A DNA stretch of 64,000 bases from Bacteriovoracaceae bacterium (GCA_021737405.1 JAIPEG010000007.1:1-64000); one strand, 5' to 3'. Shown: positions 1-8,407, counted from the stretch's first letter. The notes: generated by a model not told the origin, from the sequence alone. A program made the numbers and translations.

Positions 1-2
1 TT

Positions 3-143
3 GAAATGGTAATGCCAGGAGACAACACTTCATTTGAAGTAGAATTGATTCAACCAATAGCGATGGAAAAAGGTCTTAAGTTCGCAATTCGCGAAGGTGG
101 ACGTACTATCGGTGCTGGTACTGTTTCAGATATTATTTCGTAA
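3..143 (+). CDS. tuf: Elongation factor Tu, C-terminal fragment (window edge)
   Basis: The first bases encode the last 46 residues of EF-Tu, the GTPase that delivers aminoacyl-tRNA to the ribosome. The reading frame starting at base 3 contains the conserved domain-3 end: a MVMPGDN block, [15 protein letters not shown] and [10 protein letters not shown], then TAA at 141. The 5' part lies outside the window, so this is truncation by the window and not a broken gene. Its position directly ahead of rpsJ is the usual str-to-S10 junction (rpsL-rpsG-fusA-tuf-rpsJ) in many bacteria. Identification is very secure from the conserved C-terminal motif. Confidence 0.95.
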   Translation, partial: EMVMPGDNTSFEVELIQPIAMEKGLKFAIREGGRTIGAGTVSDIIS

Positions 144-157
144 AAACAGGTGGTTAT

Positions 158-178
158 GGGGCTTTCTTTTGAAGCCCC
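158..178 (+). other. Short hairpin after tuf
   Basis: GGGGCTT (158-164) pairs with AAGCCCC (172-178) around a 7-base loop, 15 bases after the tuf stop. It is followed by TAAAAAAATT rather than a T-tract, so it does not fit a standard intrinsic terminator on the plus strand. It may be an attenuating or processing hairpin between tuf and the S10 operon. Confidence 0.45.
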
Positions 179-186
179 TAAAAAAA

Positions 187-247
187 TTGCGGCCCAGCAC
201 AAAAAGCCGTGAAAATAGTTTGACATTGGGCCGCAAAAAACTTAAAA
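187..247 (+). promoter_or_regulatory. Putative S10-operon promoter inside a 10-bp inverted repeat
   Basis: A perfect inverted repeat TTGCGGCCCA (187-196) / TGGGCCGCAA (227-236) encloses 30 bases. The right part holds TTGACA (220-225), a consensus -35, and TTAAAA at 242-247 is a 16-base-spaced -10 candidate. Transcription would begin near 254, just ahead of rpsJ. The right arm of the repeat falls in the -35/-10 spacer, so the repeat could be a protein-binding operator or, if read through from tuf, an RNA hairpin. Seen: repeat and hexamers. Inferred: promoter and operator role. Confidence 0.5.
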
Positions 248-281
248 GTGTGCTTCAAAAAAAATTAGGAATAGGTTGATA

Positions 282-590
282 ATGAAAGCGTCTAGATTGC
301 GAATAAAGCTAAGAGCATACGATCACAAATTGTTAGATAATTCCGTGAATGAGATTGTTCAAACAGCTAGGGAAACCGGAGCGAGAGTTGTTGGTCCTAT
401 TCCATTTCCGACGGAAATAAATAAGTTTACAGTTCTTCGTGGACCTCACGTTAACAAGAAATCACGTGAGCAGTTCGAGATGAGAACGCATAAAAGATTG
501 ATCGATATCGTCGATCCAACACAACAAACCGTTGACAGCCTTATGAAGCTTGACCTGTCCTCAGGTGTTGATGTTGAAATTAAGTATTAA
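282..590 (+). CDS. rpsJ: 30S ribosomal protein S10 (uS10)
   Basis: uS10 is a component of the 30S head and also the NusE transcription antitermination factor. The 102-residue product has the family length and the conserved [16 protein letters not shown] start, GPIPFPT loop and the [20 protein letters not shown] block near the C-terminus. I start at ATG 282 rather than the in-frame TTG at 276: AGG at 273-275 is 6 bases ahead of 282, and [11 protein letters not shown] matches the family N-terminus. First gene of the S10 operon, preceded by a putative promoter at 220-247. Confidence 0.96.
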   Translation: MKASRLRIKLRAYDHKLLDNSVNEIVQTARETGARVVGPIPFPTEINKFTVLRGPHVNKKSREQFEMRTHKRLIDIVDPTQQTVDSLMKLDLSSGVDVEIKY

Positions 591-599
591 TAAGTAATT

Positions 600-660
600 T
601 GGGTTAAAACCCACCAAAAATTATTAACCCATGCACGCATCCCTGAAGTCAGGGTGATGC
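600..660 (+). promoter_or_regulatory. Structured rpsJ-rplC spacer (two hairpins ahead of L3)
   Basis: The 82-base spacer between rpsJ and rplC holds two inverted repeats. TGGGTTAA (600-607) pairs with TTAACCCA (624-631). GCAT-CCCTGA (637-646) pairs with TCAGGG-TG-ATGC (649-660), with a 2-base bulge. The second hairpin ends 3 bases before the GGAGG (664-668) of rplC. In many bacteria ribosomal protein L4 controls the S10 operon through a leader, but there it lies before rpsJ. Function here is inferred only. Confidence 0.45.
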
Positions 661-672
661 TGTGGAGGATGA

Positions 673-1377
673 ATGACCGAAGAAACGAAGTCAGTCGAAG
701 AGACTGCAGAAAACACTTCTAATGCAAATACAGCGTCCGCTGTAGAATTATCATCTTTTTACGGTATTAAAGCTGGAATGACTCGTATCTTTGACGAAGA
801 GGGAAATCACATTCCTGTGACCGTTATAAAGTTAGAGACAAACTACATTACCCAAGTAAAAACTGAAGAAAAAGATGGATATGAGGCTTACCAGGTAGGC
901 TATCAAGCAAAAAGAGAAAAACTCGTTAATAAGCCAACGAAAGGCCGTTTAGCAAAAGCAAGTATCAAGCCAGCCTTAACAAAATTTTCTGAAGTTAAGT
1001 TTGATGGAGCTGCTGCTGATGCTCTTGGAAAAGAAGTTTCTTTAAGTGCTTTTGCTCCTGCTACTATGGTTGATGTAACTGGAAAATCTAAAGGTAAAGG
1101 CTTTCAAGGTGTAATTAAGCGTTACAACTTTGCAGGCGGACCTAGTACGCATGGTTCAAAATTTCATAGAACGACAGGTTCAATTGGTAACAGAGCGACT
1201 CCTGGTCGAGTTTGGAAAAATAAAAAAATGCCTGGGCATATGGGCTGCGAAGTAAAAACAGTTCAAAACCTTCAAGTTGTTGAAGTCAATAATGAGAAAG
1301 GTTACATGCTAATTAGAGGATCAGTACCTGGAAGTAAAAACAGCTGGGTTAAGATTTCAAAAGCAGTAAAGAAGTAA
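673..1377 (+). CDS. rplC: 50S ribosomal protein L3 (uL3) with acidic N-terminal extension
   Basis: uL3 is an early-assembly protein of the large subunit whose loop reaches towards the peptidyl-transferase centre. The core begins near residue 29 (FYGIKAGMTRIF) and shows GKSKGKGFQG and GSIGNRATPG. The product is 234 residues against about 209 in E. coli. The extra length is a Glu/Thr/Ser-rich N-terminal tail of about 28 residues. The start at ATG 673 is supported by GGAGG at 664-668. The glutamine that PrmB methylates in E. coli (in GSIGQNQTPG) appears to be Ala here, by my alignment from memory. Confidence 0.96.
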   Translation: MTEETKSVEETAENTSNANTASAVELSSFYGIKAGMTRIFDEEGNHIPVTVIKLETNYITQVKTEEKDGYEAYQVGYQAKREKLVNKPTKGRLAKASIKPALTKFSEVKFDGAAADALGKEVSLSAFAPATMVDVTGKSKGKGFQGVIKRYNFAGGPSTHGSKFHRTTGSIGNRATPGRVWKNKKMPGHMGCEVKTVQNLQVVEVNNEKGYMLIRGSVPGSKNSWVKISKAVKK

Positions 1378-1401
1378 CAGTTTAGTTAAGAGGATAATGA
1401 A

Positions 1402-2019
1402 ATGACTGATATAACAGTTCTTAACTCAAAATTTGAAGATTCAGGGAAAATGTCTACGAAAGTAGCTTTGACAGCTGAAAATATTAAAGAACCTGCTGTA
1501 CACCAGGTTGTAAAGGCTACTCTTGCTGGAAGAAGACAAGGGACCCATTCAACTAAGACAAGAGCTTTTGTAAGTGGTGGTGGAGCTAAGCCTTTTAAGC
1601 AAAAAGGTACAGGTCGTGCTCGTCAGGGCTCAATTCGTTCTGGTTTGATGGTTGGTGGTGCAAGAGTTTTTGGACCTTTGCCAAGAGACTACGACCAAAA
1701 GGTTAATAAGAAAGTTACTAGAGTAGCAATACAGTCGATAATAGCTGACAAGCTACAGGCAGGAAAACTTACTGTTGTAGAAAAGTTTGAATCTAACGGT
1801 AAGACAAAGGAAATGTTTAAGACTCTTAATGATAAAGGTCTTCTACCTGCTCTAGTTATAACTCAGGATAAAAATGACCCTGCATTGAGAGCTGCAAGAA
1901 ATATTGAAAGAGCGGCCTCTTTGCCAGTAGAGCACTTTAGTGTTTATGCTGCTGTAAAATTTGAAAACTTAATAATTGAAAAACAAGCATTGGAAACTTT
2001 GCTTAATAGATTGGTGTAA
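1402..2019 (+). CDS. rplD: 50S ribosomal protein L4 (uL4)
   Basis: uL4 binds 23S rRNA domain I and lines the peptide exit tunnel. In E. coli it also represses its own operon. The 205-residue product has the family length, the long basic tunnel loop (GGGAKPFKQKGTGRARQGSIRS, about residues 53-74) and the globular C-terminal half ending LETLLNRLV. It follows rplC by 24 bases, with AGAGGA just ahead of ATG, and precedes rplW by 2 bases, in standard S10-operon order. Nothing unusual in the coding sequence. Confidence 0.96.
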   Translation: MTDITVLNSKFEDSGKMSTKVALTAENIKEPAVHQVVKATLAGRRQGTHSTKTRAFVSGGGAKPFKQKGTGRARQGSIRSGLMVGGARVFGPLPRDYDQKVNKKVTRVAIQSIIADKLQAGKLTVVEKFESNGKTKEMFKTLNDKGLLPALVITQDKNDPALRAARNIERAASLPVEHFSVYAAVKFENLIIEKQALETLLNRLV

Positions 2020-2021
2020 CT

Positions 2022-2312
2022 ATGGCCCAGTTAGAAGAAATACTAAAAAAACCACTTATTACTGAAAAAACATCAATCATTGGTGAAAAAACTAATAGGT
2101 ATGGTTTTGTAGTTGATTTAAAAGCAAATAAAAATCAAATCAAGACTGCAATTGAAACTCTCTATGATGTTAAAGTGCTTAACGTTAAAACAAGCATCTT
2201 GCCTGGCAAAATTAAGCGTGCTGGAAAGACTGTTAAGAAGACATCTAAGACCAAGAAAGCCTACATCCAATTGGCAGAAGGTCAAAAAATTGAGTTTTTT
2301 AAGGGCGTTTAA
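2022..2312 (+). CDS. rplW: 50S ribosomal protein L23 (uL23)
   Basis: uL23 sits at the exit tunnel rim and is the docking point for trigger factor and SRP. The 96-residue protein shows the family N-terminus (ILKKPLITEKTS), the NRYGFVVDLKANKNQIKTAIE stretch and the basic KIKRAGKTVKKT extension. The trigger-factor contact Glu of E. coli sits in the region around residue 18, where TEKTSIIGEK is present. The start is 2 bases after rplD, so translation is probably coupled. Confidence 0.95.
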   Translation: MAQLEEILKKPLITEKTSIIGEKTNRYGFVVDLKANKNQIKTAIETLYDVKVLNVKTSILPGKIKRAGKTVKKTSKTKKAYIQLAEGQKIEFFKGV

Positions 2313-2339
2313 TTAGGCTTGAGATAAGGAATTAGTAAA

Positions 2340-3164
2340 ATGGCTATTCAAAAATTTAAACCAACCACTCCATCTCAAAGAGAAAAAGCTGTTGTAAATA
2401 GTGCTGACCTAACTAAAAAGGTTAAAGTGCTCAAGTCAGCAATAGCTCCTCTTAAATCAAAAGCTGGACGTAACAATGCTGGACGTATCACTACAAGACA
2501 TAAGGGTGGTGGGGTTAAAAGACGTTACAGAGTTATAGATTTTAAAAGGGGCAAGGAAAATATTCCTGCAACAGTTAAGGCTATATCATACGATCCAAAC
2601 AGGACCTGTAATATTGCTTTAATCGTTTATGCTGATGGTCTTAAGACTTATATTCTCGCACCTCATGGATTAAAAGTCGGTGATAGTGTTGTGAGTTCAT
2701 CTGAGGCCGATATTAAAGTAGGTAATTCGAAACTCCTTAAAGATATCCCAGTTGGTACGCTTATTCACAATGTAGAAATAAACCCTGGTGCCGGCGGCCA
2801 AATGGCGCGCTCAGCAGGAGCATATGTACAGTTAATGGCAAAAGAAGGAAATGAAGTCCTTTTGAGAATGCCATCTGGTGAGTTAAGAAAGGTAAGAGAA
2901 AACTGCCGAGCTACAATCGGTCAGGTTGGAAATATTGATCACGAGAAAAGAAACCTAGGTAAAGCGGGAGCATCTCGTAAGCTAGGGATTAGACCAGGTG
3001 TACGTGGTGTGGCCATGAACCCTGTTGATCACCCACACGGTGGTGGTGAGGGTAGGACTTCTGGAGGACGCCATCCAGTATCTCCATGGGGTATGCCAAC
3101 AAAAGGTTATAAGACTAGAAAGAATAAAAGAACAAATCGTTTCATCGTAAAGCGAAGAAAGTAA
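2340..3164 (+). CDS. rplB: 50S ribosomal protein L2 (uL2)
   Basis: uL2 is needed for subunit association and peptidyl-transferase activity. The 274-residue product has the usual length. It contains the [16 protein letters not shown] motif near residue 50 and the near-universal C-terminal [18 protein letters not shown] segment, including the conserved His of the peptidyl-transferase region, and ends [12 protein letters not shown]. Start ATG 2340 has AAGGA about 8 bases upstream. Standard location between rplW and rpsS. Confidence 0.97.
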   Translation: MAIQKFKPTTPSQREKAVVNSADLTKKVKVLKSAIAPLKSKAGRNNAGRITTRHKGGGVKRRYRVIDFKRGKENIPATVKAISYDPNRTCNIALIVYADGLKTYILAPHGLKVGDSVVSSSEADIKVGNSKLLKDIPVGTLIHNVEINPGAGGQMARSAGAYVQLMAKEGNEVLLRMPSGELRKVRENCRATIGQVGNIDHEKRNLGKAGASRKLGIRPGVRGVAMNPVDHPHGGGEGRTSGGRHPVSPWGMPTKGYKTRKNKRTNRFIVKRRK

Positions 3165-3179
3165 TTAGGGAGAATTAGT

Positions 3180-3458
3180 ATGGCCCGTTCATTAAAAAAA
3201 GGTCCATTTGTTGATACATCACTCATGAATAAAGTTCTTGCAGCTGGTGACGATTCTAATAAATCAAATAAAGTGATCAAGACTTGGTCGCGTCGTTCAA
3301 CAATTGTACCTGAGTTTATTGGCTTAACATTTGCGGTTCATAACGGGAAAAAATTTATTCCTGTTTATGTTACTGACAACATGATTGGACATAAGTTAGG
3401 TGAGTTTGCTCTTACACGTACCTTTAATGGTCACGGTGCAGACAAGAAAAAGAAATAA
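3180..3458 (+). CDS. rpsS: 30S ribosomal protein S19 (uS19)
   Basis: uS19 lies in the 30S head near the A site and forms a pair with S13. The 92-residue product starts [12 protein letters not shown] and has the typical [31 protein letters not shown] core and [13 protein letters not shown] end. GGGAGA lies 6-11 bases before the ATG. Length and position (rplB-rpsS-rplV) are standard. Confidence 0.97.
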   Translation: MARSLKKGPFVDTSLMNKVLAAGDDSNKSNKVIKTWSRRSTIVPEFIGLTFAVHNGKKFIPVYVTDNMIGHKLGEFALTRTFNGHGADKKKK

Positions 3459-3488
3459 TTTAAGTAGAATTAATAGGAGAGGGTCATT

Positions 3489-3824
3489 ATGGCCATTTTA
3501 GTAAAAAACAGTAGAGTCGGAATTGCACCTCGCAAAGTGAGACAAGTTTGTGACCTTATTAGAAATAAGAAGGCTTCAGACGCTATAAAAATATTGAGAT
3601 TTTCTGAGAAAAAGGAAATCGCAATTATGCTCACTAAATTGATTAATAGCGGTTTAGCGATTGCTGCTGATTCTGAGAAATACGATATTGATAACCTTGT
3701 AATCAGCACAATCTTTGCAGACGAGGGTCCTACTCTTAAGAGAATCCAGCCTAGAGCTCAAGGTCGGGCGTTTAGAGTACGTAAAAGAACAAGTCACGTT
3801 ACAGTTGAAATGAAGGAAGCGTAG
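3489..3824 (+). CDS. rplV: 50S ribosomal protein L22 (uL22)
   Basis: uL22 reaches through the large subunit and lines the exit tunnel with a beta-hairpin. The 111-residue protein has the [21 protein letters not shown] segment and the tunnel hairpin region ([27 protein letters not shown]) near the C-terminus. Length matches the family. The start is ATG 3489, with GGAGAGGG upstream at about 3476-3484. It is followed after 8 bases by rpsC. Confidence 0.96.
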   Translation: MAILVKNSRVGIAPRKVRQVCDLIRNKKASDAIKILRFSEKKEIAIMLTKLINSGLAIAADSEKYDIDNLVISTIFADEGPTLKRIQPRAQGRAFRVRKRTSHVTVEMKEA

Positions 3825-3832
3825 GAAAAGTT

Positions 3833-4462
3833 ATGGGACAAAAAGTACATCCATACGGATTTAGATTAGGTTACATCAAAGGTTGGAACTCAAATTGGTA
3901 TGCCGATAAAACGACATACGCCAAGACTTTGCAAGAGGATTTGGCCATTAGAAAGTATATCGAAAAGCAAATGAAGAACGCTTCAATTGCCAGTGTAGAT
4001 ATCGCTCGTACCTCCGACGTGGTAAAAGTAACTGTTTTTACTGCTAAGCCTGGTGTTGCTATTGGTAAAAAAGGTGCTGGAATTGAGAAAATTAGAAATG
4101 ACCTTAAGAGGCTTACTTCTGGAACTCTCGTTTTCAACATTGCAGAGGTAAAAAGACCTGATGCCGATGCTAAGTTAATTGCTGAAAATATCGCTTCTCA
4201 GTTAGAGAAACGTGTTGCTTTTAGACGTGCCATGAAAAAGGTGATTCAGTCAGCGTTTAGAGCTGGCGTGAAAGGTATCCGTGTTAGAACGGCTGGTCGT
4301 CTCGGTGGAGCTGAGATGGCAAGAGCGGAAGGTTATTCAGAAAGAAAGGTACCCTTGCATACACTAAGAGCTGATATTGATTACAATACGGCTGAGGCGA
4401 TGACAACTTATGGGATCATTGGTGTAAAGGTTTGGGTATATAAGGGAGAGATTTACAAGTAA
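3833..4462 (+). CDS. rpsC: 30S ribosomal protein S3 (uS3)
   Basis: uS3 forms part of the mRNA entry channel and helicase. The 209-residue product starts [13 protein letters not shown] and has the KH-type RNA-binding [11 protein letters not shown] motif near residue 80. The C-terminal domain carries [22 protein letters not shown] and ends [14 protein letters not shown]. It is at the short end of the family, lacking the longer C-terminal tail of E. coli S3 (233 residues). Standard position between rplV and rplP. Confidence 0.96.
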   Translation: MGQKVHPYGFRLGYIKGWNSNWYADKTTYAKTLQEDLAIRKYIEKQMKNASIASVDIARTSDVVKVTVFTAKPGVAIGKKGAGIEKIRNDLKRLTSGTLVFNIAEVKRPDADAKLIAENIASQLEKRVAFRRAMKKVIQSAFRAGVKGIRVRTAGRLGGAEMARAEGYSERKVPLHTLRADIDYNTAEAMTTYGIIGVKVWVYKGEIYK

Positions 4463-4465
4463 GTA

Positions 4466-4495
4466 AATCTAAACAAAAAGAATATAGGTTAGATT
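4466..4495 (+). repeat. Inverted repeat in the rpsC-rplP spacer
   Basis: AATCTAA (4466-4472) and TTAGATT (4489-4495) form a 7-bp A/T-rich inverted repeat with a 16-base loop. It ends next to the GAGG (4496-4499) ribosome binding site of rplP. It may be a weak mRNA structure setting L16 translation. The stem is short and could be chance. Confidence 0.3.
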
Positions 4496-4505
4496 GAGGT
4501 AGAAA

Positions 4506-4931
4506 ATGCTTAGTCCCAAGAAAGTAAAATGGCGTAAACAGCAAAAAGGTCGCATGAAGGGTAAAGCCTATCGTGGAAATACTATCACATTTGGTGATTT
4601 TGCTATACAGGCTACAACATGTGGGTATATAACGAACCGCCAAATTGAAGCTGCTCGTATCGCCATGACTCGTAAGATTAAACGTGGTGGTAATGTCTGG
4701 ATTAAAATTTTCCCAGACAAGGTTCTGACTAAAAAGCCTGCAGAAGTTCGCATGGGTAAAGGGAAGGGGTCGCCAGATAGTTGGGTGGCGGTAGTTAAGC
4801 CTGGTCGTGTGCTATTCGAAATTAGTCATTTCGATCACGAATTGGCTAAAAGAGCCTTAACGCTTGCTTGTTATAAGCTACCTGTTAAGACAAAGATTAT
4901 TCAAAAAGTGACTGCGGAAGGTGCAATTTAA
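4506..4931 (+). CDS. rplP: 50S ribosomal protein L16 (uL16)
   Basis: uL16 is a late-assembly protein contacting A-site tRNA. The 141-residue product has [19 protein letters not shown], the [28 protein letters not shown] block and [23 protein letters not shown]. In E. coli an arginine in the PVKTK/GRVLFE region is hydroxylated by YcfD. The flanking context looks conserved, but modification cannot be read from DNA. GAGG at 4496-4499 supports the ATG at 4506. Confidence 0.97.
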   Translation: MLSPKKVKWRKQQKGRMKGKAYRGNTITFGDFAIQATTCGYITNRQIEAARIAMTRKIKRGGNVWIKIFPDKVLTKKPAEVRMGKGKGSPDSWVAVVKPGRVLFEISHFDHELAKRALTLACYKLPVKTKIIQKVTAEGAI

Positions 4932-4949
4932 TACCGGCGTGAGGATTTT

Positions 4950-5147
4950 ATGGCAGAAGTAATGAAATATACAGATGTAAAAGCTTTAGATGCTGGAGCA
5001 ATTGATGCAAAAGTGTCTGAAATTAAAAGAGAAATCTTTAATATGAAAATGGAGAAGGCAACTTCGGGTCTTGAAAAACCTCATAGGTTGAAAGTTCTTA
5101 AAAAAAATATTGCAAGACTCTTAACAGCTAAAGCAGCTACTAAATAG
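4950..5147 (+). CDS. rpmC: 50S ribosomal protein L29 (uL29)
   Basis: uL29 is a small helical protein next to the exit tunnel. The 65-residue product has the family signature KREIFNMKMEKATSGLEKPHRLKVLKKNIARL, where LE.PHR..KKNIARL is typical, with a slightly longer N-terminus (MAEVMKYTDVKALDAGAID) than E. coli. GTGAGGA lies ahead of the ATG at 4950. The position between rplP and rpsQ is standard. Confidence 0.94.
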   Translation: MAEVMKYTDVKALDAGAIDAKVSEIKREIFNMKMEKATSGLEKPHRLKVLKKNIARLLTAKAATK

Positions 5148-5165
5148 AAGAGATAAGGTTCTAAG

Positions 5166-5414
5166 ATGACTGTAGAAACAAAGTTTAAAAGAAAATTATA
5201 TGGTGTTGTTACTTCTGACGTTAATGACAAAACAATTGTTGTAAATGTTGAAAGACGCTTTAAGCACAGAACTTATAATAAGTTCGTTTCTCAATCAAAA
5301 AAGTATCATGCACATGATATTGAGAATAAGGCAAAAGCAGGTGACAGAGTTACTATTATCGAGTCAAGACCTTATTCAAAAAAGAAAAAGTGGGAACTCC
5401 TTAGTATTAACTAA
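5166..5414 (+). CDS. rpsQ: 30S ribosomal protein S17 (uS17)
   Basis: uS17 is a primary 16S rRNA binder with an OB fold. The 82-residue protein carries [31 protein letters not shown] and the end signature [19 protein letters not shown]. Length and gene order (rpmC-rpsQ-rplN) match the spc operon. AAGGT is upstream of ATG 5166. Confidence 0.96.
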   Translation: MTVETKFKRKLYGVVTSDVNDKTIVVNVERRFKHRTYNKFVSQSKKYHAHDIENKAKAGDRVTIIESRPYSKKKKWELLSIN

Positions 5415-5449
5415 GAAATAAAAGTAAAAAGTGGTTCGGAGACAAGATC

Positions 5450-5818
5450 ATGATCCAAATGCAAACAAAGCTAGATGTAGCAGATAATTCAGGTGCCAAA
5501 GTTGTAAAATGCGTAAAAGTACTTGGCGGTTCTAAAAGAATGAGCGCTGGTCTTGGTGACATTATAGTCGTAGCGGTTCAACAGGCTTTGCCTGGTGGCA
5601 AAATTAAAAAAGGCGAAGTTAAGAAGGCTGTAATTGTAAGAACTTCTTATCCAATAAGAAGAGAAGATGGATCTTATATCCGTTTTGATAAAAATAGTGC
5701 AGTGATCTTAAACAACAATAATGAGCCCGTTGGGACTCGTATTTTTGGACCGGTTGCACGTGAGCTGAGAGCTCGAAACTTTACAAAAATTTGTTCACTG
5801 GCTCCAGAAGTACTTTAG
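5450..5818 (+). CDS. rplN: 50S ribosomal protein L14 (uL14)
   Basis: uL14 lies at the intersubunit face. The 122-residue product begins [17 protein letters not shown], the canonical start, and has the [22 protein letters not shown] block and [15 protein letters not shown] (5438-5442) is 7 bases before ATG 5450. The 35-base gap from rpsQ is one of the longer ones in the operon. No structure was noticed there. Confidence 0.97.
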   Translation: MIQMQTKLDVADNSGAKVVKCVKVLGGSKRMSAGLGDIIVVAVQQALPGGKIKKGEVKKAVIVRTSYPIRREDGSYIRFDKNSAVILNNNNEPVGTRIFGPVARELRARNFTKICSLAPEVL

Positions 5819-5835
5819 TCAGTAAAGGTTGAATA

Positions 5836-6147
5836 ATGCAAAAGCTAAGAGTTAATGATGAAGTAATAGTTGTTGCTGGAAAAGATAAGGGCAAGACTGG
5901 GAAAGTTGAGAGAATCAACTTTAAGAAAAGTGAAGTTCTTGTTGCTGGTGTGAATATCGTTAAGAAAGCATTAAAGCCTTCGCAAGAAAATCCTCAGGGC
6001 GGATTTGCGGAAGTGGAAAGACCTCTTCATATCTCAAATATTGCTGTTGTTAGTCCCAAGACTAAGAAAAGCACAAGAGTAAGAATTGAAGAGAAAGATG
6101 GTAAGAAGGTTAGAGTAGCTGTAGCGTGCGGTAGCGTACTCAGCTAG
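5836..6147 (+). CDS. rplX: 50S ribosomal protein L24 (uL24)
   Basis: uL24 starts large-subunit assembly and is close to the exit tunnel. The 103-residue product has the KOW motif ([19 protein letters not shown], residues about 10-28) and the later [16 protein letters not shown] segment. Length is standard. It follows rplN by 17 bases and precedes rplE by 17 bases. Confidence 0.96.
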   Translation: MQKLRVNDEVIVVAGKDKGKTGKVERINFKKSEVLVAGVNIVKKALKPSQENPQGGFAEVERPLHISNIAVVSPKTKKSTRVRIEEKDGKKVRVAVACGSVLS

Positions 6148-6164
6148 TAAATATTGAGGCTGTT

Positions 6165-6704
6165 ATGAGTAGATTAAAGCAAAAATACGATAGCGAAATT
6201 AAAAAAATGATGCAGGAAAAGTTTGGTTACAAAAATGCTAATCAAATACCTAAAATCGAAAAAGTTATCGTGAACTGTGTAACTAAGGACTGTGTTACCA
6301 ACTCTAAAGTGGTTGAGAGCATTAAGAATGACTTAGGCGCAATTACGGGACAAAGAGCAGTAACTGCAAAGGCTAAGAAATCAATCGCATCCTTCAAGGT
6401 TCGTGAAGGTATGGCGCTTGGGGCATCTGTAACCCTTAGAGGTGAAAAGATGTATGAGTTTTTAGATAGACTTATTTCTATCTCTTTACCAAGAGTTCGT
6501 GACTTTAGAGGTGTATCTCCAAAAGCATTTGATGGTAAAGGTAACTACACTTTAGGCTTAAAAGAGCAGATTATATTTCCTGAAATTAACTACGATAAAA
6601 TCGACAAAGTTAGAGGAATGGGGATTTCAATTGTTACAACGGCTTCGAATAACGAAGAAGGCCGTGAATTATTAACTCAGTTTGGAATGCCCTTCAGAAA
6701 ATAA
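6165..6704 (+). CDS. rplE: 50S ribosomal protein L5 (uL5)
   Basis: uL5 binds 5S rRNA and contacts P-site tRNA. The 179-residue protein has [23 protein letters not shown], the [23 protein letters not shown] motif and the [28 protein letters not shown] block with the end [13 protein letters not shown]. Family length is 178-180. Standard position. Confidence 0.97.
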   Translation: MSRLKQKYDSEIKKMMQEKFGYKNANQIPKIEKVIVNCVTKDCVTNSKVVESIKNDLGAITGQRAVTAKAKKSIASFKVREGMALGASVTLRGEKMYEFLDRLISISLPRVRDFRGVSPKAFDGKGNYTLGLKEQIIFPEINYDKIDKVRGMGISIVTTASNNEEGRELLTQFGMPFRK

Positions 6705-6715
6705 GGTGAAATGAG

Positions 6716-7021
6716 ATGGCAAGATTAGCACTAGTTGTAAAAAACGAAAGAAGAAAGAAGCAATCGCAAAAGCAATTGTCTTTAAGAAAGGAACTTAGAA
6801 AAAAAGTTCGTGACGAAAGTCTTTCTGAGGAAGAAAGGTTCGAAGCACAGTTAAAGCTTCAATCACTGCCAAGAAATACTTGCGAAAATAGAGTTAGAAA
6901 CAGATGTGGGCTTACAGGTCGCTCACGTGGTTATTACAGGGCCTTTGGTCTATCAAGAATCCAATTCAGAGAACTTGCACTCCGTGGCATGATTCCTGGT
7001 GTTACAAAGTCAAGCTGGTAA
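6716..7021 (+). CDS. rpsN: 30S ribosomal protein S14 (uS14), zinc-independent long form
   Basis: uS14 is in the 30S head. The 101-residue length and the lack of paired CxxC motifs show the long, zinc-free type, as in E. coli, rather than the 61-residue zinc form. The C-terminal [27 protein letters not shown] and [11 protein letters not shown] are diagnostic. Start ATG 6716 follows AAGGTGA. A longer ORF in another frame (from 6904) overlaps its end but is only the upstream extension of rpsH. Confidence 0.95.
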   Translation: MARLALVVKNERRKKQSQKQLSLRKELRKKVRDESLSEEERFEAQLKLQSLPRNTCENRVRNRCGLTGRSRGYYRAFGLSRIQFRELALRGMIPGVTKSSW

Positions 7022-7038
7022 GGGCGGAGAATAAAGTT

Positions 7039-7422
7039 ATGATGACAGATCCTATTGCAGATATGCTAACAAGAATAAGAAATGCCATACAAGCGGGCCA
7101 CGATCGTGTTGAGTTCCCGGCTAGTAAAATGAAGGCGAACGTTTGTAAAGTTTTGAAAGATGAAGGATATATCCGTTCTTTTAAGATTATAGCAAAGGGC
7201 AAAGCCGATATTAGAATTAAAGTTCTTTTTAAGGAAGACGCTATTGTTGGATTAGAGAGATATTCAAAACCAGGCCTAAGACAGTACCGTGGTTACAGAG
7301 CGATGCCAAAGGTTCTGAGTGGGCTAGGTGTTTCAGTAATTTCAACTTCTCAGGGCGTTATGAGTACTAGGGAAGCAAAGACTAAGAAAATTGGTGGGGA
7401 AGTAATCTGTAGCATTTGGTAA
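7039..7422 (+). CDS. rpsH: 30S ribosomal protein S8 (uS8)
   Basis: uS8 binds the central domain of 16S rRNA and in E. coli represses the spc operon. The product starts MMTDPIADMLTRIRNA and ends GLGVSVISTSQGVMSTREAKTKKIGGEVICSIW, with the typical YSKPGLRQYRGY and STSQGVM motifs. I start at ATG 7039 (127 residues), since GGAG at 7026-7029 is 9 bases away. ATG 7042 is an equal alternative. The open frame extends upstream to 6904 inside rpsN, but that part matches nothing. Confidence 0.96.
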   Translation: MMTDPIADMLTRIRNAIQAGHDRVEFPASKMKANVCKVLKDEGYIRSFKIIAKGKADIRIKVLFKEDAIVGLERYSKPGLRQYRGYRAMPKVLSGLGVSVISTSQGVMSTREAKTKKIGGEVICSIW

Positions 7423-7448
7423 AAGCTAAGATAAATGAGGAATTAGAG

Positions 7449-7988
7449 ATGTCACGTATTGGAAAAATGCCTGTTGGTGTACCAGATAAAGTTGAAGTTA
7501 AGGTTAATGGTTCTCACGTAGCTGTTAAGGGCCCAAATGGACAACTTGAGTATACATTTAATGAAAGTGTAAATATTGAGCTAAAAGATAAAGAAGTTAC
7601 GGTGACTCCAGTTGATGACTCTAAAAAGAGTGTATCGATGTGGGGAACGACTCGTACGCTTATAAATAATATGGTAACAGGTGTGTCCCAAGGTTTCACA
7701 AAATCCTTGGAGTACAACGGTGTTGGTTATAAGGCTGCAGTTTCTGGTGACACGCTTACTTTAAGCTTGGGCTACTCTCATCCAATTGAGTACACATTGC
7801 CAGCTGGTGTTAGTGCGAAAGTAAATAAAAACGTTATTGATATTAGCGGTGCTAATAAGGAGCTAGTTGGTTTCGTTGCAGCCAAGGTTCGCTCATTTAG
7901 ACCTCCTGAGCCTTATAAAGGTAAGGGTGTTAAGTATGTTGATGAGCATATTATCAGAAAAGCTGGTAAGACCGGTGGTAAAAAGTAA
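7449..7988 (+). CDS. rplF: 50S ribosomal protein L6 (uL6)
   Basis: uL6 lies near the sarcin-ricin loop and factor-binding site. The 179-residue product begins MSRIGKMPVGVPDKVEV and carries GVSQGFTKSLEYNGVGYKA and the C-terminal RPPEPYKGKGVKYVDEHIIRKAGKT. I choose ATG 7449, with GAGG (7437-7440) 8 bases ahead, over the upstream in-frame GTG/ATG at 7416, which would overlap rpsH and add 11 non-family residues. Confidence 0.96.
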   Translation: MSRIGKMPVGVPDKVEVKVNGSHVAVKGPNGQLEYTFNESVNIELKDKEVTVTPVDDSKKSVSMWGTTRTLINNMVTGVSQGFTKSLEYNGVGYKAAVSGDTLTLSLGYSHPIEYTLPAGVSAKVNKNVIDISGANKELVGFVAAKVRSFRPPEPYKGKGVKYVDEHIIRKAGKTGGKK

Positions 7989-8017
7989 GCGGAATTTAAG
8001 TTAGTAGGGTAATTAAA

Positions 8018-8392
8018 ATGAGAAAACCAAACGGAAAAGTAAAAAGCGAATCAGAACGAAAACGCCTAAGAAGAAAGCTTTCAATAAGAAAGATCGTTTC
8101 TGGTGATTCTGAAAGACCTCGTGTTTGTATCACTAAGTCTAGCAAGAACCTCTTTGTTCAAGTTGTAAATGATGAAGAAAGTAAAACTTTGTTCTCTGTA
8201 CAAACTTTTGGAAAGAAAGCTATTGCTGCCAAGGCCAATAAAGATGGAGCGAAGCTTGTTGGTGCTAAAGTGGCTGAGGAGCTTAAGGGCAAAAATATCT
8301 CTAGGGTTGTTTTTGACCGCTCAGGTTACAAGTATCACGGAGTAATTGCAGCTCTTGCTGATTCAATTAGAGAAAATGGAATTCAAGTATAA
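8018..8392 (+). CDS. rplR: 50S ribosomal protein L18 (uL18)
   Basis: uL18 binds 5S rRNA. The 124-residue protein has the basic N-terminus RKRLRRKLSIRKIVSG, RPRVCITKSSKNLFVQVV and the end motif VVFDRSGYKYHGVIAALADSIRENGIQV. It is slightly longer than E. coli L18 (117). AGGG 11-14 bases upstream of ATG 8018 is a modest ribosome binding site. Standard position between rplF and rpsE. Confidence 0.96.
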   Translation: MRKPNGKVKSESERKRLRRKLSIRKIVSGDSERPRVCITKSSKNLFVQVVNDEESKTLFSVQTFGKKAIAAKANKDGAKLVGAKVAEELKGKNISRVVFDRSGYKYHGVIAALADSIRENGIQV

Positions 8393-8407
8393 TCCTTGAG
8401 GAAAAAT

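Noticed and set aside
158-240. Intrinsic terminator for tuf
   Set aside because: Neither hairpin is followed by a T-run on the plus strand, so I annotate structure only.
97-279. 60-codon plus-strand ORF after tuf
   Set aside because: It overlaps the tuf end and the hairpin/promoter region, is low in family character and has no ribosome binding site.
6904-7038. N-terminal extension of rpsH
   Set aside because: Lies in the other frame of rpsN; the residues match no S8 and ATG 7039 has the ribosome binding site.
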